Part shown: piece after piece, positions 52,131-62,607 of the stretch | Numbering within the stretch: the stretch's first letter is position 1 | Layout: every line of letters starts with the position of its first letter | Assembly: GCF_033473495.1 (NCBI RefSeq) | Contig: NC_088936.1 | Location: forward strand, 3,286,001-3,350,000 | Source of the DNA: Cercospora beticola | Lineage: Eukaryota > Ascomycota > Dothideomycetes > Mycosphaerellales > Mycosphaerellaceae | DNA: 64,000 bases | Reading direction: 5' to 3' | Made by a program: the position numbers and the translations under genes | Notes under the pieces: generated by a model | What the model was told of the DNA's origin: nothing | The model's input: only the letters and a program-made list of their open reading frames with translations | Database searches by the model: none

Positions 52131-54725
52131 TTACTCCTGCTCCTTTGCCAACTGTCGTTGGTCCACGATCCATTCCATGACACTCTCGTAGCACAATACA
52201 TATTGTCGCAAGGTTTGCACCATGCTGAGTCTCTGGTGACGGAAATCTTCGACCGTCCTCTCGACCAGGTCGACATCATCACGCGACAGCCAGGAGTCAT
52301 CGAGATCCTTAGTGGTTGGCTGATACTGCGAAGCAAAGAAATCGCCTTTACTATCGCCATTCCGCTCAGTCTGCTTCTTCGCTGATGTTGTTGAGTCGAC
52401 CTCCATCGGCGTATGCTCCCTCGAGTTGCTGCTGATGCGCTGACGCTTCAGCATGTCAATCACACTGTCGACAGTACAGAATGTGCCTGTCCTGCCGCAG
52501 CCAGCTGAGCAGTGCACTAGAATCGGCCGATCACTATCTTCAGGCTGACTAGCCCGTACCTTATTCGTCGCACGGACGACGGCATTCGTCTGTTCAACCA
52601 AGCCCAGTAGATGCGCCGGATGTGCAGGAGCTCCAAAATCGGGCCACGAGGAGTACTGGAGTTGGGTGATCTCACGCATTGGTTCAAACGGATAGCGGTC
52701 ATGGCTGATCGTAAATTTCCTCACGATCACGTATGGCTGTTCTCCACCTGCGTTCTTTACTTCCTTGTTGTCGATTGTGGCGAGCGGTACACCGGGATTT
52801 TGTGACTTCGTCGAATTACGTTTCACAGTGGACGGTCTTTTCTGATGTGCTTTGTGTATCCTGGACGGTTCCAGCGATGCTCGCTTTTCAGACAGGAAGT
52901 CAAGGTGTATTGATCCGTATTGCCTCTGGTCCCAGTAGTTATGCGCCTTGACTTGGGCGCCTTCTTTCTCGGCAGTGAGCATGACCACGACACGCACGTC
53001 TTGCTGCCAAACTACGTTCCAAAAATCGTTGAACGTAGCAGGAATCGGTGCTTGCGTTGAAATATACCTCTTGTTGCTCCAAGCCGCTTTGATGTGACTT
53101 GCATTGAAGTAGTCGCAACCATGATTCGGAACCCCTTGAAGGCGTACTCGCGAGTGTTCAAATGGCCAAATATTGTTGTAACGATTCTTGTTGCCCTTCT
53201 CCAGTCCAGCAATTTGAACCGCGCCTGAAGCGTCGACATTTGTCGGCGTACCGAAAGACACCTTGCCAGAGAGCGCGTCTTCCATCCGCTTCTTTTCCCT
53301 GCGCTCAATCTGCTCAAAACGATTAGCCACACGCTTGCCTTTGTCATTCTTCTGGGCGGCGGTTTTGATCCACTCTGGATACTCCTCTTCTGCAGAACTC
53401 GTCTCTTGTGAGGGGTGTTTCAGTTCTATCTGTCCAACCCCCCCTATCAGATCCATGTTTTGTCTGATGTTGCCAAAGAACGGATTCGCTGGCTTGTCAG
53501 TCGATGGCATAGGACAGCCACCGACAACCGGAGCCACCTCTGGACCATCGCCATCAACGCCCTGCGAGCCATTGGACTGACTCTGGAGGCCACTGTCGAC
53601 ATATTGAGGGAAGCGTTTGGAGAATTCATGGAAGCCACCTTTGATGATGTAGAGGGTTCCATTGTAACCTTCGCCGCGGAATTTCTTGATGGTGTTGAGA
53701 CATATGGTGGCGTCCTTCGTTACGGCGGAGCTGCCATCGTAGACAACGATATAGCTGCTCTTTCTCCAGTTCTCAAATTTCGCGCGTTGTTCCTCGTCTT
53801 TGAAAGTGTCTGCAAGTTTCTGTACATTGAAAGAAGGTCTTTTCAATAATGTCGTGGGTATGCACAGACTGAGCGCAGAATTGATGTGAGAGTTGGCGTA
53901 TTGTGTTTGGACGCGCAGGTCTAGAAGGAGAATGTCTTCGTTTCTCGTGTTGAGCAAGTTCACGACATGCTGCGGAGTGGCGAAAACGGTCGCGTCAGTA
54001 TCCGTCGTGACCGGGAGCGTCTCGGAGCGGTTCTTCTGAGCCTGATAGGACGCTGCCAAGTTGTCCAGCGGAAGCTGTAAGCGGAAACTTTGGCCGTCAT
54101 CAGATTTGGGCGAATCTAGTTTGCCATTGGACATGTCCTTTTGAAAGTCATCGAAGGTCGGAGGCGACGCGCGTCTCTTGCTGATGTTCTGCGAGCCGGG
54201 TGAGTGTGACCGCTTGGGTGAGCGAGACAATATGGTAGACTGGTCCAAGACTGAGCGGTGTGAAGGCTGTTGGGCTGATATGTCTTTTGGGTCGCTGTGC
54301 TGCGGGGACGACTTTGCTGGGGCCGGTGCCCACGCTTTGCTGTTGACGCTCGGACGCGAGACAAGAGCCGGTCTTGCAGTGCCCAGGCCAGAGAGTGTAA
54401 AACCAGAGGTGCTTTCTGCTGATTTCTTGAATGAGGCGTACTGTTCATCTTGATCGAGTGGCACGACAGCCGGTGACAGGCCTGCGGTGCTCCTTATGCT
54501 AGACGAAGGCGGCGAGAAGAGGTTTTTCGATGCAGTAAGATACGAATTGTCTTCGGCCTGGAAGGCAAAGTAGTTCGGGCTCGGAGTGCTCGGCGCATTC
54601 CTTTGCTGAGGACTTGTTATGCGCGGCGCCATGTCGGTCGAGGCGGGCGTGGCGGTGAACCGATGCTGCTGTGTATTCGAGAGTCGCTGCGGGTGGTGTA
54701 GAGGCGACGGAGCGCTTTGGGTCAT
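52131..54725 (-). CDS. Rhodanese-plus-PTP tyrosine phosphatase, Pyp1/Ptp2 type
   Basis: Single exon, 864 residues from the ATG at 54725. In yeasts, Pyp1/Pyp2 and Ptp2/Ptp3 of this architecture dephosphorylate stress MAP kinases. The N-terminal 230 residues are Ser/Pro-rich and disordered. A rhodanese-like (CH2) domain follows (DILLLDLRVQTQYANSHINS) with the active-site loop reading YIVVYDGSS, lacking Cys and therefore inactive. The PTP domain has RYNNIWPFEHSRVRL, the WPD loop YSSWPDFGAP at about residue 697 and the P-loop VHCSAGCGRTGTFC at about 737 with Cys and Arg intact. An insertion containing the PTTSMEVDS-like Ser/Thr/Lys region lies after the P-loop. MAPK docking is inferred from family membership. 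Confidence 0.92.
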   Translation of the reverse strand: MTQSAPSPLHHPQRLSNTQQHRFTATPASTDMAPRITSPQQRNAPSTPSPNYFAFQAEDNSYLTASKNLFSPPSSSIRSTAGLSPAVVPLDQDEQYASFKKSAESTSGFTLSGLGTARPALVSRPSVNSKAWAPAPAKSSPQHSDPKDISAQQPSHRSVLDQSTILSRSPKRSHSPGSQNISKRRASPPTFDDFQKDMSNGKLDSPKSDDGQSFRLQLPLDNLAASYQAQKNRSETLPVTTDTDATVFATPQHVVNLLNTRNEDILLLDLRVQTQYANSHINSALSLCIPTTLLKRPSFNVQKLADTFKDEEQRAKFENWRKSSYIVVYDGSSAVTKDATICLNTIKKFRGEGYNGTLYIIKGGFHEFSKRFPQYVDSGLQSQSNGSQGVDGDGPEVAPVVGGCPMPSTDKPANPFFGNIRQNMDLIGGVGQIELKHPSQETSSAEEEYPEWIKTAAQKNDKGKRVANRFEQIERREKKRMEDALSGKVSFGTPTNVDASGAVQIAGLEKGNKNRYNNIWPFEHSRVRLQGVPNHGCDYFNASHIKAAWSNKRYISTQAPIPATFNDFWNVVWQQDVRVVVMLTAEKEGAQVKAHNYWDQRQYGSIHLDFLSEKRASLEPSRIHKAHQKRPSTVKRNSTKSQNPGVPLATIDNKEVKNAGGEQPYVIVRKFTISHDRYPFEPMREITQLQYSSWPDFGAPAHPAHLLGLVEQTNAVVRATNKVRASQPEDSDRPILVHCSAGCGRTGTFCTVDSVIDMLKRQRISSNSREHTPMEVDSTTSAKKQTERNGDSKGDFFASQYQPTTKDLDDSWLSRDDVDLVERTVEDFRHQRLSMVQTLRQYVLCYESVMEWIVDQRQLAKEQE

Positions 54726-56872
54726 GCTGGTGGGCGGCGGCACGACGGGTCGATGCGTTCTGCGATGTCGAGAGGTCGAGGGAGTCGCTCAAGTGGGTCG
54801 CGGGTGGATTGCACGCGACCAACTAGCAGCCAAGATGAGCGGCATGAGGAGCGCAGAGAGGCATTGTTTTCAGGGTGCGCGGACGAAGGGTCGAGGAAGA
54901 TGGCAACACTCGCCGTACCACGTACGCTTGGTCTGCCGCAGTCGTGATGATGAAGGTAAAAGCGGGTGCGTGTGCGACAGTGACGTCACGCAGGCGAGCG
55001 TCGGAGGGAGGGAGGGAGGGAGGCGGCGGCGACGATTCGAGTGGAGGGGAGGTGATGCTGCGGTGGGCGAGACCGCGAGCGAGTGCTGACTTGTTCGAGC
55101 GCTGGCACGGCTGGATGGGAAGCAGAAGCGTGCGATTGCAAATGCAGCAAGAGCCAGCCCGTCCGTAAGTTTAGACCCTGCAGTGACGAGGCCAAGATTT
55201 CTACCTTCCGCCACTTCACGTCGCCTCCCCATTGCTCTCCGCCCATAACTCCCACTACTGTCGAGCGGACTTGTTTCCGGATATTTCGTCTCCTCCACCT
55301 CCATGGCTCATACAATCAGACCTTCACATCTTTGCGGCGAACACTGCAAAACTGTCAATGACAACATAACTCCACACGCGAGTACGTGCTCATAAACCGG
55401 AGTCGAAGGCCTAGAACGACGGCCCGCAACTCTACTCGACCATTACTCATCAGCCCAGTCGCACTTTTGCATCGCACCGCTGTAACTGGGGCATGTGCAG
55501 ACCTTCCTCCAGCCCATAGTGTTCGGTGCCTACTACGCGTGCGAGTTTCCCCCTAACAAGTTGTTCCTTTGTAGTACTCTCACCTCGATGCCTCGACGCA
55601 ACGGCGAGCTGGAGACTGAGGAATGTGAACCAGATCCTGTGCGAGCTCGCCCTGACACGAGATCTACACCTCGCGCGCGCCCTATCCCGCACACATGTTT
55701 CAAGTGGTCGAACTAGACATCCGCCATCCGATATCTAGGATCTGCAGCACCAAGTGTACAATGAAAGAAGATCTTCGTCGTTGCAGAAAAGACTGGACCC
55801 CCAGTGCGAGTCCTCACAGATGATCTACGAGAATGTGGACCCCACCAACACACCGAGAGCTCACGTCTTGTCAATTACTGCCAGCACAGTTCATGATAAA
55901 TGCTGTCAGCTTGTGACCAACACGAGATCGCCATTGTGGCTTCTGCTTATTACCGGATCATACTATATGCTTGGTCCATTAGGACACACGAGAGTTCTGA
56001 TGGCGCAGAAACACAAAACTTCGGCCGCCAGTTCATGGACCCTATTTCGCTGCCATGACCTGATTCGGAACGGCCGGACGATGCTCCGTCTGCCCTGCGT
56101 TTGTCTGCAGCTTGCAACGTCTTGTACCGAGACCAAGGTCTTAGATCATGTCCCGTCCATTGACCAGACGAGGCAGCGATCAACCACATGGAACGGAACC
56201 GTCCTTTGCTCGCCGCCGGGTCCCAGTCATTAGCAGCCATTAGCGATCTTCACACTTGATGTCGGAAGCGAGAGACTGCGCACCCGGACCCTGTCGCATG
56301 TTCAGGTCATGCCATATTTGCAACAGATCTGGAAAGGCTCATCAGGTATACAGTGCAGTGGATCACGTCTTCCTTGGAATGCGACTGGCCAAACAGCGAC
56401 AAAAGTGTCGCCTATGCAATATCTGATGATCTGATATATCAACGACAAGTCGCTATGACTAATACCAGCAGACAGACACGGCAACCCAGCGATTCATGCT
56501 ACGACAACTACCATGCTGCAGCGACGACTCAGCAATTTGGCCAGTCAGCACACTGTGGCTACCATGAGGCTATTGCATCATTGTCCCGACCAATAGCCGT
56601 CTTCCACTGGAATCCTCTTGACTACAACGGGGAGCATGTATCCATGGAGGAGCAAAGTTTCGTGTCGAGGACTACACCTCACCTCTTGCTTTGTGCAAGG
56701 TCCACAGCCGAGTATCAATTATGGGTAGCCTGTTAATTGAGCTAACTGATTCTCCAAATTTTGACCGAAAACATATAACGCCGGAACACCATGCCCATGT
56801 ACCAGGATTCACGCTCATCGCAACTTCCTCGCCGCTGGCCCGGTTCGCCCAGTTCCAGCGCCATGAACAAAC
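54726..56872. other. 2.1-kb spacer
   Basis: Phosphatase promoter on the left, 3' flank of the dehydrogenase on the right. A G-rich (GGGA)n run of about five units lies near 55003-55023. Open frames at 55754-56233 and 56353-56736 have no recognised domain or supporting splice structure. Confidence 0.4.
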
Positions 56873-57840
56873 CTACCATGCAGTGTACCCACCATCCACA
56901 ATCTCCGAGGCACCAGTTTTGAACGATGAAGCATCGGACAACAAGTACAACACGGCTCCCGTGTATTCAGAACTTTCTGACAAGCGTTTCAGCATGTTTT
57001 GGTCCTCCCATTGTGCTTTGAGATGTGGCTCGTCCGCGAAGTTTTTCAAAACCATCTATGCCACAGCTGTTAACAAAGGTCTCCTCGGCGTTCTGATGAT
57101 CTTACCGGTGTGACAATGTTCCCAGGGCAAAGACTGTTCACTCGAATCGGCTTTCCATCAACAATCTGCGACCACTCCGCCGCGAGGCTCCTTGCTAGTT
57201 GGTCGACAGCTGCTTTCGATGCATTGTAGACACTACACAGCAGCCCTCTATTGGCCACCCGTGCGCTCATGGATGCAATCAGGACGATGCTGCCGGGCGT
57301 TCTGTACTTGATCATCTGTCTTGCACAGGCTCGGGCAGAGTAAAACACGCCTTTAAAGTTGATGTCCATGACCTGTGAAGAGAGGATTCCTGGTCAGCGA
57401 CAGGCCCTGCGAACGAAAGCCAATGCGCATTGGTCTCGACTCACGCGATCGACTTGCTCGGGAGGATAATCAAGAGCAGGCTTAACGAAGTTGACACCAG
57501 CTCCTGCGATGAGACCATGGATGCCATTGTGCTTGTCCGCGATCTGGGCAAAGACGGCTTCTTGCTCCTCGTAATTTCGTGTATCGAGTCGGATGTGGGT
57601 AAGAGAGCCGGTCTTAGAATCTGCAACTCGAGCTTGGGTGTGCAGCCATTCGACTGAGGGCTCTTTCTGGTAGTCGAGGCAATACACTGCATTTCGTTCT
57701 CAGGAGCTGAATCTGCTTCGCGATCGATATTGCTTACCATGAGCGCCTAGCTTGGCAAGAAACTCCGCATTGCAGAGCGTCAGACCACCGCCTCCACCTG
57801 TCGCGGCGATGATTCTGTCCGAGATCTGTAAAGTTACCAT
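56873..57840 (-). CDS. Short-chain dehydrogenase/reductase
   Basis: Four exons (57738-57840, 57445-57686, 57106-57372, 56873-57055) with introns of 51, 72 and 50 nt; 264 residues. Rossmann-fold SDR. The dinucleotide loop reads IIAATGGGGGLTLCNAEFLA, where the last Gly of the usual TGxxxGxG motif is Thr. The NAG-type motif appears as AGAGVN. The catalytic site has Ser in IVLIASMSA and YNASK (Tyr and Lys). LCPGNIVTPMVLKNF and the C-terminal YLLSDASSFKTGASEIVDGG are typical of sorbose-reductase/mannitol-dehydrogenase-like SDRs. The exon 3 to 4 junction (TP then MVLKNF) fits the family best. Cofactor and substrate are not determined. The altered glycine motif may affect NAD(P) binding. Confidence 0.85.
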
Positions 57841-59383
57841 ATCAGTGTTTTGGCTCCAATATGTGGCGGAGGATATCACGAACGTCGAATTGTGGTGGCA
57901 GCTGATACTTGCTTGCACCTGTCTTGGCTGTCCAGGGAGACTGCACGCTCGAAGTTGCGATGCTAGTTGCATTGGAGTTGCTTCCTGTTGACGAGAATGT
58001 TCTCCAAACAGGTCCGATATATGAAGTCTTGATGGTCTGGTGGCAAGTGTTCACGATGCTCGAGCTAGTCAAGCATAAAGGTGGCTGAACCACTCGGCGG
58101 CCCAACCGTAGCCAGGTTGTGCGGAATGTGGAGTGCATGCTTTCGGGTCTGTGAGATTGAAGTTGACCTTTTCAGTGCCTCTTGTTTCCGTCTTGTCCTT
58201 GATCAACCAAGAGAATTGTGAAGTCGACACAAGTTTTGGTGCGAGAGTTCTGGCCCTGCTGATGTCTTTTTTGGAGACTATGTGCGCTGTTGCTGTCGTT
58301 GATCACACGCCCAGATGTGACCGGAACCTGCGGCAAGTTGCACTCGTACTGAACGCAACCTGATAAACGGAGGGGCTGTCATCAAGAGGTCGCCGATGCA
58401 AAAGTCGATTTCCAGCATATGTAAACAGCAGGAAGTGCTGAAGCTCTTTCGTTTCTCAGGTGAAGAAGAAGGAAAGAGAGACTTGGTGACTTGAACAAGT
58501 GAAACCAACGAAGCAAGGCGTCGTGGCCGGACCCCGCCCACCAAGACCTTTGCTTGTAGGATTCGTTCAGGTACCAGAAGCTTTCGTTTGCCTCGTGCAA
58601 CGTTCGTGACGAAGTCAGATGCGGAGTCGGGTAAGTGCTGACTGGTTTGACGGGCTGCTACTACCTACCTTACTGTGCTGACTTGAGCTCCTCACAGATA
58701 TCGCTGGACAAGTAGCAGCTTCAAAGGAGGATACCAGATCCCATTGCATACCGTGCCTATGCCTGAGACGAGGTCTCTACTGAACGCTGATATGGCGAAG
58801 CCCATTCCCAGTAGGCAAGCCAGATCAGACTTCAAGAAAATACGTCGCACACGTTGACCATGTTCGCTTCCGGATCCACGGCTGGTAATCTCACGACAAT
58901 GCCAGTGCAGAACAATGCTTTTCCTCAGTGCACTTTTGATGTTGCTCGAAAGTCACAAGAAGAGCTTGGTGCTGCGATTCGTCGTGGCCAGCAGCGTCGC
59001 GTTGTCGAAAATGCGAACAACGCCTCTCACCATTGCCTGATACTCCTCCCAGGACAAGTCAGAAGAGGATTCCAGAGCAGCAGCATAGCTATATCCAATG
59101 CGGGTCGCGAGCGACGCGTGGCCGGACATGGCGAAGGAAGCGAAGGCCCGGGTTGCCGGATAAGGAAGACAACTCTGCTGTAGGTCCTCTTTCACGACCG
59201 TTTCCATGAATGTCCTGGTCGACGAGGTTCGACATTTTCGTGAGACCTGAAGGAGGAAACCGACGTGTCGAGCATTTGACGCGTCCCTAGCGTGCAGGGA
59301 TGTCAAACGGCGATAATCCGGAGTGATCTCATTGACAGGTAACAGGCCCACGTTCACGCTCGTCAATATATACGGGGAAGGAA
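57841..59383. other. 1.5-kb divergent spacer
   Basis: Promoters of the SDR and DUF1295 genes. A minus-strand frame at 58953-59366 contains a fairly protein-like segment (SSSDLSWEEYQAMVRGVVRI) but no recognised domain or partner exon. Confidence 0.35.
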
Positions 59384-59410
59384 ATGGTTTCCACTAAACG
59401 TATCTCTTTG

Positions 59411-59442
<32 letters not shown>

Positions 59443-60607
59443 TCGCTGCTTCGCTGAATCTACTTTAACCATGACAGCCGCAGCGTCCGCAACGGCGGAC
59501 ATACCGGCAGCCGAGAAAGCCCTCAATGGCCACGACTCCATCTTCTCGAATGCCAAAGTCACATCGACAGTCGGACTCCTACAAAATGCGGTTCTCCCAT
59601 CTTTCGGACTTCACGGCGGATTGAGTGTCATTGCGTATGGCATCGCTCGAAGCACGGATCGCGTCGAAATTAAAGATTACTTATGGCCAAGTGGAATGGT
59701 GATCAATGCATGGTGGACTGCTGTTGGAAGGCATTCACTTGCCGGCCCTCGCGCACCTGCACTGGAAATACTCAAGAGACTGAGCTATTCGCAGAAACTC
59801 CTTCTCGGAGCGGTCACAGCATGGGGAGCTCGTCTTTTCTATCGCATTGTCAAGCGTAGCGTCTCACGAGGCAAGGACGATGTTCGATACGAGAACGTCA
59901 AGCAACAATCCGGATTCTGGAATAAAGCATCGCTCCTCTTCGCACTCGAAGCTGCGTTTCAAACCGCGATCTCGCTTCCGTTCACTCTACCTTTCCGCGC
60001 AGACTCTGTGACCGGCTTCGCTGGTGCACCTGCAGAATGGGCGCAAACAATCCGATTGACAGCGGCTGGAATTTTCACTGCGGGACTTGCGTTGGAGACA
60101 CTTGCAGACTGGCAACTCGATTCGCATAAGAACAGGGAAATTAAAGAGAAGCAAGAAGGAAAACAACAAAGCGATCTGCTACGCTCCGGGGTGTGGTCGA
60201 TAGTTCGACACCCCAACTACTTCGGCGATTCCCTTGTCCATCTCGCTTTCCCGCTCTGGAACTATGGTTCTCAGCTCTTCACCTGGCCACAATTACTCGG
60301 ACCCGCGGCGAACTACTTCTTCTTAAGATGGATTGGCGGTGATCGCGAGAACGAGGCATCGCAAGCGGAGCGTTACTCCAAGGAGTCCAAGTCGAAGCAT
60401 GCTCAATTTGAGCTCTATCAGCTACAGAAGCATTCTTTCTGGCCTTCATTGTTTGAGGTCGCGAACCCTTGGACGTGGATCGTCTCGGGCATTGGCGCGG
60501 CAGGTGCTGGTGCAGCCTACTTTTATGAGTCTCGTATCGCTGCTGCTGTTACGGCTGTCAACCCGGCCAGCCTGACTCTTGGTGAGACCGTCGCCGGCTT
60601 GCAATGA
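59384..60607 (+). CDS. DUF1295 / steroid 5-alpha-reductase-like membrane protein
   Basis: Single exon, 407 residues from the first ATG. The N-terminus is MVSTKRIS followed by twelve Leu encoded largely by a CTG repeat, then RCFAES. A second ATG at 59471 (MTAAASATADIP) would skip this segment. The body has several membrane spans (LLGAVTAWGARLFYRIVKR, ASLLFALEAAFQTAISLPF, IRLTAAGIFTAGLALETLAD). It carries the DUF1295 signature near the C-terminal half: DWQLDSHKNR, LLRSGVWSIVRHPNYFGDSL and LLGPAANYFFLRWIGGD. This matches the NADPH-binding end of the isoprenylcysteine-methyltransferase/5-alpha-reductase fold. The enzymatic reaction is unknown for most fungal members. Confidence 0.85.
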
Positions 60608-60672
60608 ATTTGTGCCGATAGCAGATATGTAGAATATAAAATGTAGACTTAGACCTTCTTCATTCAAGGACG

Positions 60673-62440
60673 CTACAACTTGTTACCCATGTTGATATGC
60701 ACAGCCTTGATCTGGCTGTATGCCTCTAATCCTGCCTCTCCGAGCTCTCGTCCGATACCCGACTGCTTGACTCCTCCGAATGGGATACGAGGGTCGGAGT
60801 CCTGGCTACTGTTGATCCAAACCATTCCAGCTTCGATTTCTGCAGCCACCCTATGCGCACGCTCGATATTTTGTGTGAAGACTGCTGCACCAAGTCCGTA
60901 AGTCGTGTCATTCGCTTTGCGAAGCGCGTCTGCCTCGTCTTTGAAACTTGCGATCGCAACAACAGGACCAAAGATTTCTTCGCGATCTGCATCGTTGTTA
61001 GCGGACGTTTGAAATCAGTGCTCAGTGGCAATGGCGACTCACAGATCTTCATATCATCCTTCACATTGGTGAAAACTGTCGGCGCAATATAGAATCCCTT
61101 ACCCTTCTCTTGTTGCAGCGATTCTCCACCAGTTACAACACTTGCGCCCTCCTCTTTGCCAAGCTTGATATAGCTGAGAATCTTCTCATATTGCTGCTTG
61201 GAAACCTGCGGACCTTGATACGTGGACTCATCCCACTGATCGCCAACTTTGCTAACTTGTTTCACCTCCGCGACGAATTTCTTCACAAATTCATCGTAAA
61301 TGCTCTCCTCGACTAGGATCCGTGATGTCGATGTGCAAATTTGTCCTTGGTTCGACATGATACCGAGATGTGACCACTTGACAGCTTGTTCGAGATCGGC
61401 GTCTGAGAACACCAACAGAGGTGATTTGCCGCCAGTCTCGAGAGTGATATTCTTGAGCGTAGCAGATGCCATCTTCATAATCTGTCGTCCCGTGTTCGTG
61501 CTTCCAGTAAAAGAGACTTTGTCAACGAGAGGATGTGACACAAGTGTTGCTCCGGCGTCAGCTCCATAGCCGCTGATCAAATTAACGACGCCAGGTGGGA
61601 AGCCAGCTTCGCGAATGAGCTGCCCAAGGACGAGAACACTAAGTGGTGTGAATTCGGAGGATTTCAGCACAACCGTATTGCCGCAGGCGAGCGCAGGACC
61701 TAGCTTCCAGCCTGCAGTCGCAAGAGGGTAGTTCCAAGGAACGACCATACCAACGACTCCGATTGGTTGTCGAAGGGTGTAGGCAAGCTTTTGAGGTGTT
61801 GTGCTGATCGTCTGGCCGAACGTCTTGTCCGCCCATCCAGCGTAGTAGCGAAGGGTCAGGGCGACTTCAGCAACATCGCCGCTGACAGCATCATTGTATG
61901 TCTTACCTATCTGCCATGAGCCAAGTGGTAGAGATTCCAAGTGTTTAATGACTTACCATTATCCCAAGCCTCAATGGTGGCCAAAAGCTCCTTATTCTGT
62001 TCAACCAGATCCGCAAGCTTAAGCATCAATTGACCTCGATCAGTTGGCGGTAGTAGCTTCCAGGAAGGGTCCTTGAGAGCCTTGTACGCTGCTTGAACTG
62101 CGTCTTCGACATCTTGCTCCCCAGCAGCTTGAACAGTGGCAATCTCTTGCTCGGTTGCAGGATCTATCGTGGTGATAGTCTTGCCACTCTTAGCTTGCAC
62201 GAATTCGTTGTTGATGAAGAGACCAGTGGGCTGACTGTATGTGCGACCATTGGGAGCTGAGAGCTCGATACTTTGAGCTTGAGCTGCCATGTTGCCAAAT
62301 TTCCGGTGCTGCAATGGTTGTATACTCCTTTGGAAACTTGTTTGTCGTGGAATGTGTACAAGACAGCTTCGAAGTACTGAAGTTGATGGAGGTAAGCTGT
62401 AGCAGCTTTGAGCTACTCGGGCGAGTCTTATCGCCCGCAT
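60673..62440 (-). CDS. Aldehyde dehydrogenase (NAD(P)+)
   Basis: Exons 61957-62440 (or starting at 62290), 61043-61906 and 60673-60986, introns 50 and 56 nt. The product is 553 residues with the upstream ATG or 503 from MAAQAQSIEL. Oxidation of an aldehyde to the acid is the family reaction. Visible are PWNYPLATAGWKLGPALACG, NAD-binding VDKVSFTGSTNTGRQI, general base Glu in LETGGKSP, nucleophile Cys in SNQGQICTSTS, and REEIFGPVVAIASF after the last intron. The C-terminus reads GIGRELGEAGLEAY and ends HINMGNKL. The upstream 50 codons (MRAIRLARVAQSCYSLPPST onward) are rich in Arg, Ser and Gln and free of acids, as in a mitochondrial presequence. A further in-frame ATG exists at 62572. Confidence 0.93.
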
Positions 62441-62607
62441 CGAATCGCTTGCCTCGTTTTGATGGCAGCATCTGACTGAAGTGTTGACGGTGGAGCCGAG
62501 TGCAGGCCAAACCCCGCGAAGGTGGAACGTCGGCTGCACCTGCCACTTTCGGCGATACTTTCCGATTCGCATGAGCTTCGAGATTGTGCCACGGGCTGTC
62601 TATGTGC

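Noticed and set aside
55754..56736. Two plus-strand open frames in the spacer at 55-57 kb
   Set aside because: No domain, no convincing start context, no splice partners.
58953..59366. Minus-strand open frame near the DUF1295 gene
   Set aside because: One segment looks protein-like, but there is no known family and it lies in a divergent promoter; left as unsupported.
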